Notes under the pieces: generated by a model
What the model was told of the DNA's origin: nothing
Database searches by the model: none
The model's input: the letters and a program-made list of their open reading frames with translations, nothing else
Position numbers and translations under genes: made by a program
Assembly: GCF_900177645.1 (NCBI RefSeq)
Contig: NZ_FXAO01000014.1
Span: 1-64,000 of the forward strand
Length of the DNA stretch: 64,000 bases
Reading direction: 5' to 3'
Source of the DNA: Arenibacter troitsensis
GTDB taxonomy: Bacteria > Bacteroidota > Bacteroidia > Flavobacteriales > Flavobacteriaceae
Shown here: piece after piece, positions 39,636-48,700 of the stretch
How positions within the stretch are numbered: the stretch's first letter is position 1
Layout: each line of letters begins with the position of its first letter

Positions 39636-41555
39636 ATGAAAAAAATAATTTTTCTAACCACTTTATTGATATCGCTTTCCTGTAATAAGGATTATTTGGA
39701 TGTAGTTCCCGATAATGTGACGACTATAGCAGATGCGTTTCAGAATAGAAACTATACAATGAACTACCTCTATACCTGTTACAGTTATTTGCCAGAAGTA
39801 TCCAACCCTGATCAAAATCCTGCGCTAGTGGCAGGAGAAGAAATATATTATGATGATCAATCAGTAAGGGTCAAATATCCGGGTAATGTAAATCCACAAA
39901 AAATTTCTAGAGGACTACAAAACTCAACATCACCTTATTCAAATTACTGGGATGGAGGATCTGGAGGAAAAAGTCTTTGGGAAGCCATACGAATCTGCAA
40001 TACTTTTTTAGAGAATGTAGACAGGCCAACAGATTTGGATGAAAGTGAGAGAAATAGATGGATATCAGAAGTCACATTTCTAAAAGCCTATTATCACTAT
40101 TATCTTTTTCAATTGTACGGACCAATTCCAATTATGGATACTAATTTACCTCTTAATGCCAATTCTGAAGAAGTTAGGGTATATCGTGAACCTGTAGACG
40201 AAGTAGTTGATTACATTGTAAGTAAAATAGACGAATCTCTGGAATATTTACCCAATAATATAACAAGTGCCATTAATGAAATGGGGCGTATTACAAAACC
40301 GATTGCCTTAGCCTTAAAGGCCAAGACACTAACATTAGCGGCAAGTCCCCTCTTTAATGGCAATCCTGATGTTGCTCATTTACAGGACGGTAGGGGAATT
40401 TCACTTTTCCCTTCTGGGGAGGATCCAACTAAATGGACAAGGGCACAGGTTGCCTTAAAGGAAGCCATCGACGCTGCACATGAATACTCAAATGCCCGTT
40501 TATTTGATTATAGGGAAAATAGTCTATTGGATTCCGAGAGTTTATCTGATTCCGTCCTTCTTGTACTTAATATAAGGCAAGCAATTTGCGAAAGGTGGAA
40601 TTCCGAAATCATATGGGGGAGTACTGAATCAACGAGACAAATTCAAATTAATTCTGCAGCCAAATTAACTAGCTCCGAAAGGATCAATGGAAGTTTTGCA
40701 CAGTTTCATAGTCCCACAATGAGAATTGCTGAGCAGTTTTATTCAAGAAACGGGGTCCCTATCGGGGAAGATAGGGAATGGGTTGAGAATAATTGGTATG
40801 CCAACCGATTTACAAGTAGGTTGAACAATCCTGAGGATAATCATCAACCCTATCTCAAAGTGAATGACTATTCCCCCATTTTACATTTCAACAGGGAGTC
40901 TAGGTTTTATGGAACTTTAGGTTTTCATAACGGTCTTTGGATAAGATCTGAGGAAGAGCCTTATGTTTTAAATGGACTTGTCAGCGGAAATGCAGGTCCA
41001 TACCAGAATGAAGACTTTTCGGCAACCGGATATTATTCAAAAAAATTGGTAAGCATTTATACCAAACCTGAAGCACCATATGGAATCATCACTGAAGATT
41101 ATTCTTTCCCGAGGATAAGGCTGGCAGACCTGTACTTGTTATATGCGGAAGTATTGAATGAAGTTGGGGCTCCAGAAGGTGAGATATTCGAATATGTGGA
41201 TAAAGTTAGGGAAAGAGCTGGACTTGAAGGAGTGGTTGATTCGTGGTCCATGTATTCGGTCAATCCCTCCAAATATACCTCCCAACAAGGTAGAAGGGAA
41301 ATTATCCATCAAGAAAGATTAATTGAACTTGCACTTGAAGGCCAACGCTATTGGGATTTAAGAAGATGGAAAAAATTAAGTGACCAGATGAACAATCCCA
41401 TTTGGAAGTGGAATATTTATGACGAAACCGTAACCGGGTATTTTGATCGGGTAGCTTTGGAATTTAGAGTATTTCAGGCAAAAGATTACTTCTGGCCTAT
41501 TAAATTGTCATCAATAGATGTAAACAATAATTTAATCCAAAATCCCGGATGGTAA
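39636..41555 (+). CDS. SusD/RagB-like surface glycan-binding lipoprotein
   Basis: A 639-residue lipoprotein with lipobox LISLSC (Cys at about 16). It has the SusD pattern: N-terminal YLDVVPDNVTTIADAF, TPR-like helices (FLKAYYHYYLFQLYGPIPI), RLADLYLLYAEVLNE, and the terminal motif ELALEGQRYWDLRRWKKL near the C-terminus. It would form a lid on the SusC barrel and deliver the glycan. It is longer than the roughly 550 residues common in the family. The next gene begins 39 bases downstream. Confidence 0.95.
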   Translation: MKKIIFLTTLLISLSCNKDYLDVVPDNVTTIADAFQNRNYTMNYLYTCYSYLPEVSNPDQNPALVAGEEIYYDDQSVRVKYPGNVNPQKISRGLQNSTSPYSNYWDGGSGGKSLWEAIRICNTFLENVDRPTDLDESERNRWISEVTFLKAYYHYYLFQLYGPIPIMDTNLPLNANSEEVRVYREPVDEVVDYIVSKIDESLEYLPNNITSAINEMGRITKPIALALKAKTLTLAASPLFNGNPDVAHLQDGRGISLFPSGEDPTKWTRAQVALKEAIDAAHEYSNARLFDYRENSLLDSESLSDSVLLVLNIRQAICERWNSEIIWGSTESTRQIQINSAAKLTSSERINGSFAQFHSPTMRIAEQFYSRNGVPIGEDREWVENNWYANRFTSRLNNPEDNHQPYLKVNDYSPILHFNRESRFYGTLGFHNGLWIRSEEEPYVLNGLVSGNAGPYQNEDFSATGYYSKKLVSIYTKPEAPYGIITEDYSFPRIRLADLYLLYAEVLNEVGAPEGEIFEYVDKVRERAGLEGVVDSWSMYSVNPSKYTSQQGRREIIHQERLIELALEGQRYWDLRRWKKLSDQMNNPIWKWNIYDETVTGYFDRVALEFRVFQAKDYFWPIKLSSIDVNNNLIQNPGW

Positions 41556-41594
41556 TAAATCAATTGAATGTATTTCAATTCTAAAACTAAAATT

Positions 41595-42857
41595 ATGAAT
41601 ATAAACTTAGAAGAATCAAAAAATATAACCAGGCCTATTTTATTTGGCTTACTATGCTTTTTAATTATAGGTACCCTATTTTCATGTGAAGGCGAAATAA
41701 ATGCTTTGGATTTAAAATCTGGGGATGGTACCTCTCCTTCCGATCCGGTAGTCGACAAAGTTATTAATATGAGTGGTTCGGCAACGATTGAGTGTTTACT
41801 TCCTCCTGATGAAGATGTACTTTATTTGATGGCAGAGATAACACTCAATGGTGAACTTCGCAAAGTAAAATCTTCATTTTACAATCCAGTATTGAAAATT
41901 GAAGGTTTTCCAGAGGCCGGAGACTATGAGGTGATTATAAAATCGGTCGATAGAAATGAAAATGTATCCAAAGGTATTACTACGATTGTATCTCCAACTA
42001 CACCTTCATATATATCTACCGGAGATAATATTTCAATGGAAGCCACTTTTTCGGGTGTTTACGTTCGTTGGCAGGAAAATGTGTCTAAGGATAATTTAAT
42101 TCTTCAATTACTAGGTTACGATGAAGATAACGAAGTAGTAGTACTGGATGATCATTATACCAATTTTGAAGAAGGTAGTTTTTTGTCCACGGATCCGTCT
42201 TATGGCTATGAAGAAAGGGCTTTCGGATTAAAAGTATCAAATCGTTGGGGCTATTCTTCAGATACTACTTGGGTCAATATAAAGCCGAAGTTTGATGAGC
42301 AGTTGGATAATACCATAATGTCCCCGGTATTGGATTGGGCAAAACCCAATACCGATGATATTGCCGAAGGTCCTTGTGAGGATGTTGGCCCTAATTTTAG
42401 AAATCCACAAACCCAGTTCAGTCATCTTTTCGATGGTGAAATCAATACCTACTATGAAACAGGAGAAGGGGTTCCTCCTTTTACTTTCACCTTTGATCTT
42501 GGAGTAACAGCCAATTTAAGTCGATTTAGGTATTATCAAAGAAGAGGCCCTGAATTTTCCTTTTTACACAATACTATAAAAAGATGGCGAGTATATGGAT
42601 CTGAAACAAAGGAACCATGTATCGATGACCCGGCATGGAAACTACTTGGGACTTACGAAATGACCAGGCCATCCGGAGAAGATTACACTACCTCTGAGGA
42701 TATTGAGGCATCGCAAGCTGGACTTGATTATTTTATTGATATCGAAGCCACTAGTACTCCGGTCAGGTATATAAGATTCGCAATTGATGAAAACTGGTCA
42801 AATGGTACAATGGCCCATTTCGGTGAATTGATGCTTTGGGGCGTTAAAGTTGAATAA
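41595..42857 (+). CDS. PUL surface lipoprotein with discoidin-like C-terminus (DUF4959/DUF5000/DUF5126 type)
   Basis: About 420 residues. The start at 41595 (MNINLEESKN) is preferred to the ATG at 41568 because it keeps a normal spacing after susD, but the N-terminal segment before the hydrophobic part is long either way. Lipobox GTLFSC places it on the outer membrane. The N-terminal part has Ig-like beta domains (about 50-240), and the C-terminal 150 residues look like an F5/8-type galactose-binding domain (FTFDLGVTANLSRFRYYQ, RYIRFAIDENW, FGELMLWG). Such proteins follow SusD and bind the glycan at the surface (SGBP role, inferred). The next gene is a relative. Confidence 0.75.
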   Translation: MNINLEESKNITRPILFGLLCFLIIGTLFSCEGEINALDLKSGDGTSPSDPVVDKVINMSGSATIECLLPPDEDVLYLMAEITLNGELRKVKSSFYNPVLKIEGFPEAGDYEVIIKSVDRNENVSKGITTIVSPTTPSYISTGDNISMEATFSGVYVRWQENVSKDNLILQLLGYDEDNEVVVLDDHYTNFEEGSFLSTDPSYGYEERAFGLKVSNRWGYSSDTTWVNIKPKFDEQLDNTIMSPVLDWAKPNTDDIAEGPCEDVGPNFRNPQTQFSHLFDGEINTYYETGEGVPPFTFTFDLGVTANLSRFRYYQRRGPEFSFLHNTIKRWRVYGSETKEPCIDDPAWKLLGTYEMTRPSGEDYTTSEDIEASQAGLDYFIDIEATSTPVRYIRFAIDENWSNGTMAHFGELMLWGVKVE

Positions 42858-42862
42858 TTAAA

Positions 42863-44062
42863 ATGAAAAAAATGAAAAACTTATATATATATGTAATTTT
42901 GGGGATAGGTCTTGTATTTTCCTGTTCCAAAATGGAAGATAACTTTAAGGATTATTTAGGTCGAGAGGACAAAATATATGCTGGCAAAGTAGATAGTGTA
43001 TCTTTAAGGACGGGTTACAATCGAGTCCAGTTCGATATTTCGACTAGTGTCCGTAACTTAGAAGTCGTGCGAGTATTTTGGAACGACTTTGCTGACTCTC
43101 TTGATGTAGGTATCAGTGGTGAACCTGGAATCACTACCCAAATTTTAGATGGGATTTCTGAAAAGGACTACAATTTTAATTTTGTTAGCATTGATACCCA
43201 TGGAAATAAATCGTTACCATTTAGTGTGCCTGGAAAGGTATATGGTGAAAAATATATTGCTGTCCGTTCCATAAGACCAATAAAAGAAATTCAATTAATA
43301 GATACTGAAAATTTAATAGTTGTTTGGAATGGTATTGTGGATGACGGGGTTTTTTGTGATATAACTTACACCGACATTAATGATCAAGAGGTAAGTTTAA
43401 GAGTACCTATGTCTGATACCGAAACAGAAATTAATGATATCAATGCAAAGCTAGGGTTTAGTTATACTACCGTTTATATGCCCGAAGAGGATGCCATTGA
43501 CGAATTCTTTTCCGATGTCGTTCAGGTTCAGCCCGAAATTGCCTTTGAGCTCGGTAAAGAAACTTGGTCCTTGGTCAGCCTACCCACAGACGTTAGAGGT
43601 GATTGTTATGGCGGAAGTATAGCAGGTTTATGGAACGGTAAAACCAATGATTATTATCATAGTGGCTGCTATGGTGATGTTGAGGACCTTATTCCACATC
43701 ATTTTACATTTGATTTGGGGGTTGATGCAAATTTGGTCAAGGTTCGACTTGACCCTAGAACTGGATGTTGCCAGGGAAGAAACCCAAAACGTTTTCAAAT
43801 ATGGGGAATTTCCGATTTAACGGATGCGGAAACTACCCTGGATTCAAACGACCCCAATTGGGAACAAGAAATGATCGATAAAGGTTGGGTCCAATTACTT
43901 GATCACGAAACCGCACCTAGTTGGAATGGGTCGGCCGAAGGATATATCACGAATTTAACGGACAACACAAGTGTTAGATTTATTCGCTACAGAATTCTTG
44001 AAAATTGGAATGGGGAACCATACACGGCATTGTCTGAATTAACATTTTGGTATGGGGAGTGA
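42863..44062 (+). CDS. PUL surface lipoprotein, DUF4998 with discoidin-like C-terminus
   Basis: A 399-residue lipoprotein with lipobox LVFSC. The N-terminal region (YAGKVDSVSLRTGYNRVQFDI, about 35-160) fits DUF4998. The C-terminal region (about 250-399; HHFTFDLGVDANLVKVRLD, RFIRYRILENW, LSELTFWYG) is a discoidin-like domain related to that of the previous gene. It follows the previous gene by five bases and ends the PUL operon before a strong terminator. I infer surface glycan binding. Confidence 0.78.
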   Translation: MKKMKNLYIYVILGIGLVFSCSKMEDNFKDYLGREDKIYAGKVDSVSLRTGYNRVQFDISTSVRNLEVVRVFWNDFADSLDVGISGEPGITTQILDGISEKDYNFNFVSIDTHGNKSLPFSVPGKVYGEKYIAVRSIRPIKEIQLIDTENLIVVWNGIVDDGVFCDITYTDINDQEVSLRVPMSDTETEINDINAKLGFSYTTVYMPEEDAIDEFFSDVVQVQPEIAFELGKETWSLVSLPTDVRGDCYGGSIAGLWNGKTNDYYHSGCYGDVEDLIPHHFTFDLGVDANLVKVRLDPRTGCCQGRNPKRFQIWGISDLTDAETTLDSNDPNWEQEMIDKGWVQLLDHETAPSWNGSAEGYITNLTDNTSVRFIRYRILENWNGEPYTALSELTFWYGE

Positions 44063-44140
44063 TATAAGTCCAAATCCATAAAGAAAAAATTGTCTTTTCT
44101 TTACCATGGCAATACCATAAGAAGGGTTGTTCAATTTAAG

Positions 44141-44171
44141 CCGAGGGGACATTGTCCCCTTGGTTTTTTTT
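44141..44171 (+). terminator. Terminator closing the susCD operon
   Basis: A strong hairpin (CCGAGGGGA at 44141-44149 with TCCCCTTGG at 44155-44163) is followed by eight T residues, 79 bases after the stop of the last PUL gene. Confidence 0.92.
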
Positions 44172-44296
44172 ATCTCCAAATGTTAACACATAATGTACAC
44201 AATAGAATTTAAGGTGACTCCGATCGGATAAGCTTCTAACTAGTTCCAGGGAATTAAAGCGGATACAATTCTAATAATAATTCTGATTGATATAGA

Positions 44297-44572
44297 TCAA
44301 TTAAAATTGTACTTTTTAATCAAATGGCCATATTCATTAAGTCCGGGTTCTGTCAGGTATGTCATAATTAATTGCCATAAAAGCTTAGTCATTTCACCAT
44401 TTTCCTTAAATCTGAAATTGTCTAGAACCTCTCGTTGTAATATCCCATGGTTCAAGTTTATATCGGGATTACTGACCCCGTTCATATATTGGTGTATTCT
44501 GCCACAGGGGTTGTTTCCTGTTTCTTGGTAGGATATTTTTCCAGTTTCATATTCGTCAAGGATTGAGGACAC
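44297..44572 (-). CDS. Small hypothetical protein at the PUL/conjugation boundary
   Basis: An open frame of up to 91 residues that starts with GTG (44572). It is mostly helical and charged, and has no signal or membrane segment. It shows no motif I recognise. It lies after the coupling-protein gene on the same strand and may be an accessory gene of the conjugative element or a chance frame. Confidence 0.35.
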   Translation of the reverse strand: MSSILDEYETGKISYQETGNNPCGRIHQYMNGVSNPDINLNHGILQREVLDNFRFKENGEMTKLLWQLIMTYLTEPGLNEYGHLIKKYNFN

Positions 44573-44695
44573 CTTTATGTTATTGATATTCTAAAAAAAT
44601 GGCCAATTGTATTAACCACATAAACTTAAATGATATACCAATTATGGCGGAATACAAAATAGAGGGCTGATTTAAAAACTGTAATATCCTAACAG

Positions 44696-46144
44696 CTATG
44701 TGCCAATACCAGTTATAGTATTAACCTCTCTATAAATCCTTTCAAAATTCATTCTCAAATCTTCCGGGGTAAAGTAATTGGTTTTGGGCGGAACTTCTTT
44801 TTTAATGTTCTGTAATTTGAACCGCAGTTTTTTGTCGCTTCCATCGGCAAAGGCAATAAACTCGCCTTGTTGTAGCCTAAAGAACAGATCTGCTCGTCGT
44901 TTTGCTACTTCCTTTTCCCCAGTGGTAATGCGCGTATCAAAATTGAGATTATGTCCACGGTTGACACTGGTGGTCTCTTTTCTTACAATTTCAAAAAAGC
45001 GTTCGTAATATTTGGCGGTATCCGGGTCATTGACCTTGCCAAAAAACTGATAGGATAAGTTGCTCAAAATGGCCTTACCCACCTTATCGCCATAAAGAAT
45101 TTCATTTTGCACCTTATCCTGCATAACATAAACCGTAGCAATATCATAACTACGTAGGGTAGCGGGGATACGGTGCATATTGGGCAATCTTATGGTCGGG
45201 GCCTCTTCCATGAGTAGGAAGGACGGTCGCTGGCGTCTTACACTCATTTCTTTGATTACGGTATGCATTACTGCCGCGATGATGGGGGAAAAGGCCGATT
45301 CATATTTGGGGTGGTTCACTAAGGAAATCACGGCCGGGTTTGCATTGTTGTTTATATTGAGAGGCACTTCATCCTTGGACAGTACCATAAACAATTGTTG
45401 TGAACTGATTTTTTTTAAGGCATTGGCCAAGGTACTCCTTACTCCGGCCGTCTGCCTTTCGGAATCCAACCCATTGATAAAGGCACTGGCCATAGCTTTT
45501 GAAGTAAGGTCCGAGTTTAGAAAGGCTGCTAAAATCTTGGTATTCATAGTTTGAAAAATGGCTATCAAATGAGGGAGGGTACAGAACTGAGGATAGGTCG
45601 TTTTTAGCTTCCAGATCAATCCGGCCAAAAGTCCTTCCACGGCATCGTTAAAAAATCTAGTTGTGCTGTTGGTATTTGATTCGTTCATTTCCAACAGGTT
45701 TTCCATAAGTACTTTTGAAATTTCGTTGACACTTTCCTCATTATGTAGATATTTCGGTGCAATGGGATTTACCCGATAATGGATCTGATCGAAAGCTATA
45801 GTATAGAACTTTATTTTTCCGATGTCCTTGAATAGGGGATAGGCCATTTCGGTAAGTTCGAAATTCTTATAATCGTGAAGGATTCCACAAAAGTTCTGTG
45901 CGCTAAAATGCTGCAGAAAATTGTAAATGACGCTTTCCGTTTTACCGCTTCCCGCAGCACCGATTACGGAGGCACCACGTTTTATATTATCGATTTTGAA
46001 CTTGCCCCGATGCAGTTTAAAATGAACCTGGTACCTTTTGTCCTTAGGGCCGGACCCTTTGTCACTATATGCATAGATCAGGGTAGAAATAAATAAAAGT
46101 GGCACAACTATTCCGAGAACGATATTTGGCCAAGCGGCAGTCAT
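44696..46144 (-). CDS. Type IV secretion coupling protein (VirD4/TraD-like)
   Basis: A 482-residue ATPase that brings the relaxase-DNA complex to the transfer channel. A hydrophobic segment at about 7-25 anchors it in the inner membrane. The Walker A motif GAAGSGKTE lies at 62-70 and a Walker B-like LLMEEAP near 316. The C-terminal half has SYQFFGKVNDPDTAKYYE, as in this family. Its start overlaps the relaxase gene by four bases. It is shorter than classical TraD proteins because the N-terminal membrane domain has only one segment. Confidence 0.92.
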   Translation of the reverse strand: MTAAWPNIVLGIVVPLLFISTLIYAYSDKGSGPKDKRYQVHFKLHRGKFKIDNIKRGASVIGAAGSGKTESVIYNFLQHFSAQNFCGILHDYKNFELTEMAYPLFKDIGKIKFYTIAFDQIHYRVNPIAPKYLHNEESVNEISKVLMENLLEMNESNTNSTTRFFNDAVEGLLAGLIWKLKTTYPQFCTLPHLIAIFQTMNTKILAAFLNSDLTSKAMASAFINGLDSERQTAGVRSTLANALKKISSQQLFMVLSKDEVPLNINNNANPAVISLVNHPKYESAFSPIIAAVMHTVIKEMSVRRQRPSFLLMEEAPTIRLPNMHRIPATLRSYDIATVYVMQDKVQNEILYGDKVGKAILSNLSYQFFGKVNDPDTAKYYERFFEIVRKETTSVNRGHNLNFDTRITTGEKEVAKRRADLFFRLQQGEFIAFADGSDKKLRFKLQNIKKEVPPKTNYFTPEDLRMNFERIYREVNTITGIGT

Positions 46145-47175
46145 ATACCAATGGAAGCGGATTGAACGGCCTTATCAAGGCCACGTTTCAACCTTTGAAT
46201 AGTTTTAAGGGCCAGTTGGGCCTTATTGGTCGGTATGTTCAACATAGAATAGTCCAAACCAGTTTTGCGCATAATACTGAATGCGATGTGCTTTTCGTGG
46301 GTAGGAAGTCGCGATATCATGGTGAAATATTGTTTTGGATCGTTTATAAATGTTTTTCTCGCGTGATAAGTTTCGGCATAGTTGCGCTTATATTCAAAAA
46401 GTTTGTCAAAAGTCTTTTCCGAGGCAGAAAAAAAACTATCCCTATCAAACCCACGTTTTACGGACTTTCCATTAAAGATGGTGTCCGAATGCCGGTATTT
46501 GCTCCCTGGGGACAAGCTATATTTGTTGGACATATCCTTACGGCTTACGATAATATGAATATGGGTTTGGGGACCTTCCTTGGCCATCCCCTGAACGATA
46601 CGTTTTCCGTTCTGTTGGTGGGGAGCCTCCTTTTCCAGACGCGCAATCCTGTTTCTTAGTTTAGTAATATTACCTTGGGTTTTACCTTGTTCGATCCTTC
46701 CTATCCGGTTCTTGAGGTCCAATATTTTGGTAGCATAGGGTTGATTTTGCCGGACCTGCCAGTCCGTACCCTTAAACGTACGCTGATGTTCAATTTTCGC
46801 AAAGAATTTAATATCGTTTAGGGATACTGGTCTACCGTCTATTTCGCGATTAAAGCAAGCCGCATAGTCCTTCATCACTTCAATAGTATAGCGTTTAAGG
46901 TCCTCGGATGGATTTTGTAGGCGTTTGAGTTCATAGGCACTAGGATTAACGGTAATGGAATAGAATTTGGGCTCTGTCCTTTTAAGTTTTGCCGTATTCC
47001 CATCAATTTCCCGTACTACTTCATCTGTGGGAACGTCCGTACTAAATTGATTAAAAAAGTGTTCATGATCCTCAAGGGACCTTTGTTCGTTCTCCTTTTC
47101 CAGGTATGCCACAAAATCGGCCACACTCTGGCCAAAATTACCGTCCATTTTTTGTTTCGTTATGGTGATGTACAT
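46141..47175 (-). CDS. MobB/DUF5712-type relaxase-like mobilisation protein
   Basis: A 344-residue protein with a likely HUH-type metal site, His205-Ile-His207, in QTHIHIIVSRKD. A conserved stretch (FFAKIEHQRTFKGTD, about 124-138) precedes it, and a coiled-coil insert (about 150-185) contains two similar copies of an LKNRIGRIEQ/LRNRIARLEK heptad. Family relaxases nick oriT and lead the strand into the recipient. The catalytic Tyr cannot be fixed by eye. It overlaps the mobilisation gene upstream by 38 bases and the coupling-protein gene downstream by four, so the three are one unit. Confidence 0.8.
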   Translation of the reverse strand: MYITITKQKMDGNFGQSVADFVAYLEKENEQRSLEDHEHFFNQFSTDVPTDEVVREIDGNTAKLKRTEPKFYSITVNPSAYELKRLQNPSEDLKRYTIEVMKDYAACFNREIDGRPVSLNDIKFFAKIEHQRTFKGTDWQVRQNQPYATKILDLKNRIGRIEQGKTQGNITKLRNRIARLEKEAPHQQNGKRIVQGMAKEGPQTHIHIIVSRKDMSNKYSLSPGSKYRHSDTIFNGKSVKRGFDRDSFFSASEKTFDKLFEYKRNYAETYHARKTFINDPKQYFTMISRLPTHEKHIAFSIMRKTGLDYSMLNIPTNKAQLALKTIQRLKRGLDKAVQSASIGI

Positions 47176-47725
47176 GGGTTGAATTATTAATAATATTCTT
47201 GAATTCCTCCTGGGTTAAATTAATTTTTAAGTAACCTCCTCCAAAATTGCCCTTGACAAAAGTGACGCTATCACAAAGCCTTTGCAGATCAGATTTAATG
47301 AAATGTAATTGTTGCTTCACAACATCATATTGATTGCGGTAAAATTGAAGTTCTTCGTTTTCGGTGATGAGCGGTTGCGCTTCAAAAATGGGATCTACTC
47401 GGCTGGATTCTTCTTTGCCCTTATCTTCTTGGAACAGGAGTTGAAGCATGGTGTTGGTAGGTTTGGTCTGATTCTTTTCAATGTTCTTGATGATGGCCAC
47501 CAGGGCATTAATACGTTTTTTGAGCCTGTTCTCCATAGTGGTCATATTGGGCCCCAGGGATTCATTGGGTGAAATTTGGTTTCCTTCAAAAAAGTTCATC
47601 ATGGATTCGAGGGTTTCGGTATGGGAACGCCCCACCTTTTTGGAAAACTTCCTGAAATGGTCTGCAACAGGGCTTTTGATACTTATTGCTGAAAAGTTGT
47701 ATGTCTTAGTATAAAGCGGTTTCAT
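47138..47725 (-). CDS. BfmA/BtgA-family mobilisation protein
   Basis: A 195-residue protein. The N-terminus (KTYNFSAISIKSPVADHF, GRSHTETLESMMNFF) resembles a ribbon-helix-helix DNA-binding region; the remainder is charged and coiled. BfmA/BtgA proteins are relaxosome accessory factors in Bacteroides mobilisable elements. It is the first gene of the mob unit, and a pair of inverted repeats lies 114-175 bases upstream of its start. Confidence 0.82.
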   Translation of the reverse strand: MKPLYTKTYNFSAISIKSPVADHFRKFSKKVGRSHTETLESMMNFFEGNQISPNESLGPNMTTMENRLKKRINALVAIIKNIEKNQTKPTNTMLQLLFQEDKGKEESSRVDPIFEAQPLITENEELQFYRNQYDVVKQQLHFIKSDLQRLCDSVTFVKGNFGGGYLKINLTQEEFKNIINNSTHVHHHNETKNGR

Positions 47726-47838
47726 TTACTGTAAAAAATTGCGCCAATACAGGGTCTCTGAAAGGATTTACATTAAATATTGAAATTATGATTTAAATTA
47801 ATAAACTTATATTACTGAATATCAATTTAATAAAGTTA

Positions 47839-47900
47839 ATAACATCGCCTTGGCGTGTTATCCTCTTGCTTCTCCTTTTTGTACGCCGAGGGTACAAAAA
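47839..47900. other. Candidate origin of transfer (two inverted repeats)
   Basis: The first repeat pairs ATAACA-t-CGCC (47839-47849) with GGCG-TGTTAT (47852-47861). The second is a perfect TTTTTGTAC (47876-47884) / GTACAAAAA (47892-47900) with a seven-base loop. Their position beside the BfmA/BtgA and relaxase genes is typical for oriT. Function is inferred; there is no direct nic-site match. Confidence 0.45.
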
Positions 47901-48096
47901 TTCCGAACCACTGGTAAACAGTTGCTTAAAAAAAAGAACACTTTCAGTGGTAATATCAGCACAACCAATACCGATTATTGGTGTATAAAAGTTAAGTCAT
48001 TTACCGAGAAAACAGAAACGAGGATTAGGTGCAAAACACTGGCTTTGATATCAAAAAAAATGAAATATAAAAAGGGTAGAAAATAAGTGGCGGTCA

Positions 48097-48140
48097 TAAA
48101 AAGGACCCAATACAAAAATGTACGGGTCCTTTTGTTTTTG
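48097..48140 (-). terminator. Terminator after the RadC-like gene
   Basis: A ten-base perfect stem (AAAAGGACCC at 48099-48108, GGGTCCTTTT at 48124-48133) can stop transcripts from either side. It lies about 49 bases past the stop of the minus-strand RadC-like gene. Confidence 0.7.
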
Positions 48141-48181
48141 TTGGGGCGGAATGGACGGTTTCCATCCCTTATCAAATGGAT

Positions 48182-48637
48182 TTAGATTAGGCCATTATCA
48201 GAAAAGCTAAAGTATTGTCCATCTGGCGCGATTATCAAATGGTCAAGGACTTTAATATCCAAAAGTGCTGCCGCCTTTTTGATTTTATCGGTCAATTGAA
48301 TATCCGCCTCGCTCGCCTTTAATTTTCCACTTGGGTGGTTATGGCAAAGTATTATAGCCACCGATAGGGATTTGAGTACTGCGGCAAAAAGTATCCTTAC
48401 ATCCACCAAGGTTCCTGTAATTCCACCTTGGGACAGGTTAAGGATTCCTTTTACCTTATTGCTGTTGTTCAACAAAACCACTTTGAAGCATTCTTGGAGT
48501 GCTATGGTATTTTTGTTCCATTGGTCAAACAATATGTTCGCTGCATCCTGTGAGCAACCAATGATGTGCCAGAAAGGAGAACGTATTTGTTCTTTGTAAC
48601 TTATCTTTATTTCATTAACTTTGTAGTTCATTATCAA
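48182..48637 (-). CDS. RadC-like JAB/MPN-domain protein
   Basis: A 151-residue protein with the JAMM metal motif HNHPSG and the following Asp (x-x-EAD), plus an upstream Glu in LQECFKVVLL. It consists of the C-terminal JAB domain only, without the HhH domain of chromosomal RadC. Such short forms are common in Bacteroidota conjugative elements; their function is unknown, and RadC itself has no proven repair role. Two starts are possible (48637 or 48631, MNYKVNEI). Confidence 0.9.
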   Translation of the reverse strand: MIMNYKVNEIKISYKEQIRSPFWHIIGCSQDAANILFDQWNKNTIALQECFKVVLLNNSNKVKGILNLSQGGITGTLVDVRILFAAVLKSLSVAIILCHNHPSGKLKASEADIQLTDKIKKAAALLDIKVLDHLIIAPDGQYFSFSDNGLI

Positions 48638-48661
48638 GTATTTATAAATTAATGAGTTAAA

Positions 48662-48700
48662 AGAGGGATCGATAATTCGGGCGATACCCTCTTTTTTTTG
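48662..48700. terminator. Hairpin between ssb and RadC-like genes
   Basis: The stem AGAGGG-ATCG (48662-48671) pairs with CGAT-a-CCCTCT (48682-48692). Eight T residues follow on the plus strand and four on the minus strand. It would partly separate the ssb transcript from the RadC-like gene. Confidence 0.6.

Larger units (their letters stand above)
47726..48181. other. Gap upstream of the mobilisation genes, candidate oriT region
   Basis: This 456-base gap contains two inverted repeats (47839-47861 and 47876-47900) and a terminator hairpin near 48097-48140. No gene is convincing. Confidence 0.6.

Noticed and set aside
46099..46659. 186-codon plus-strand frame across the relaxase gene
   Set aside because: It is antisense to the well-supported relaxase and coupling-protein genes and has no motif.
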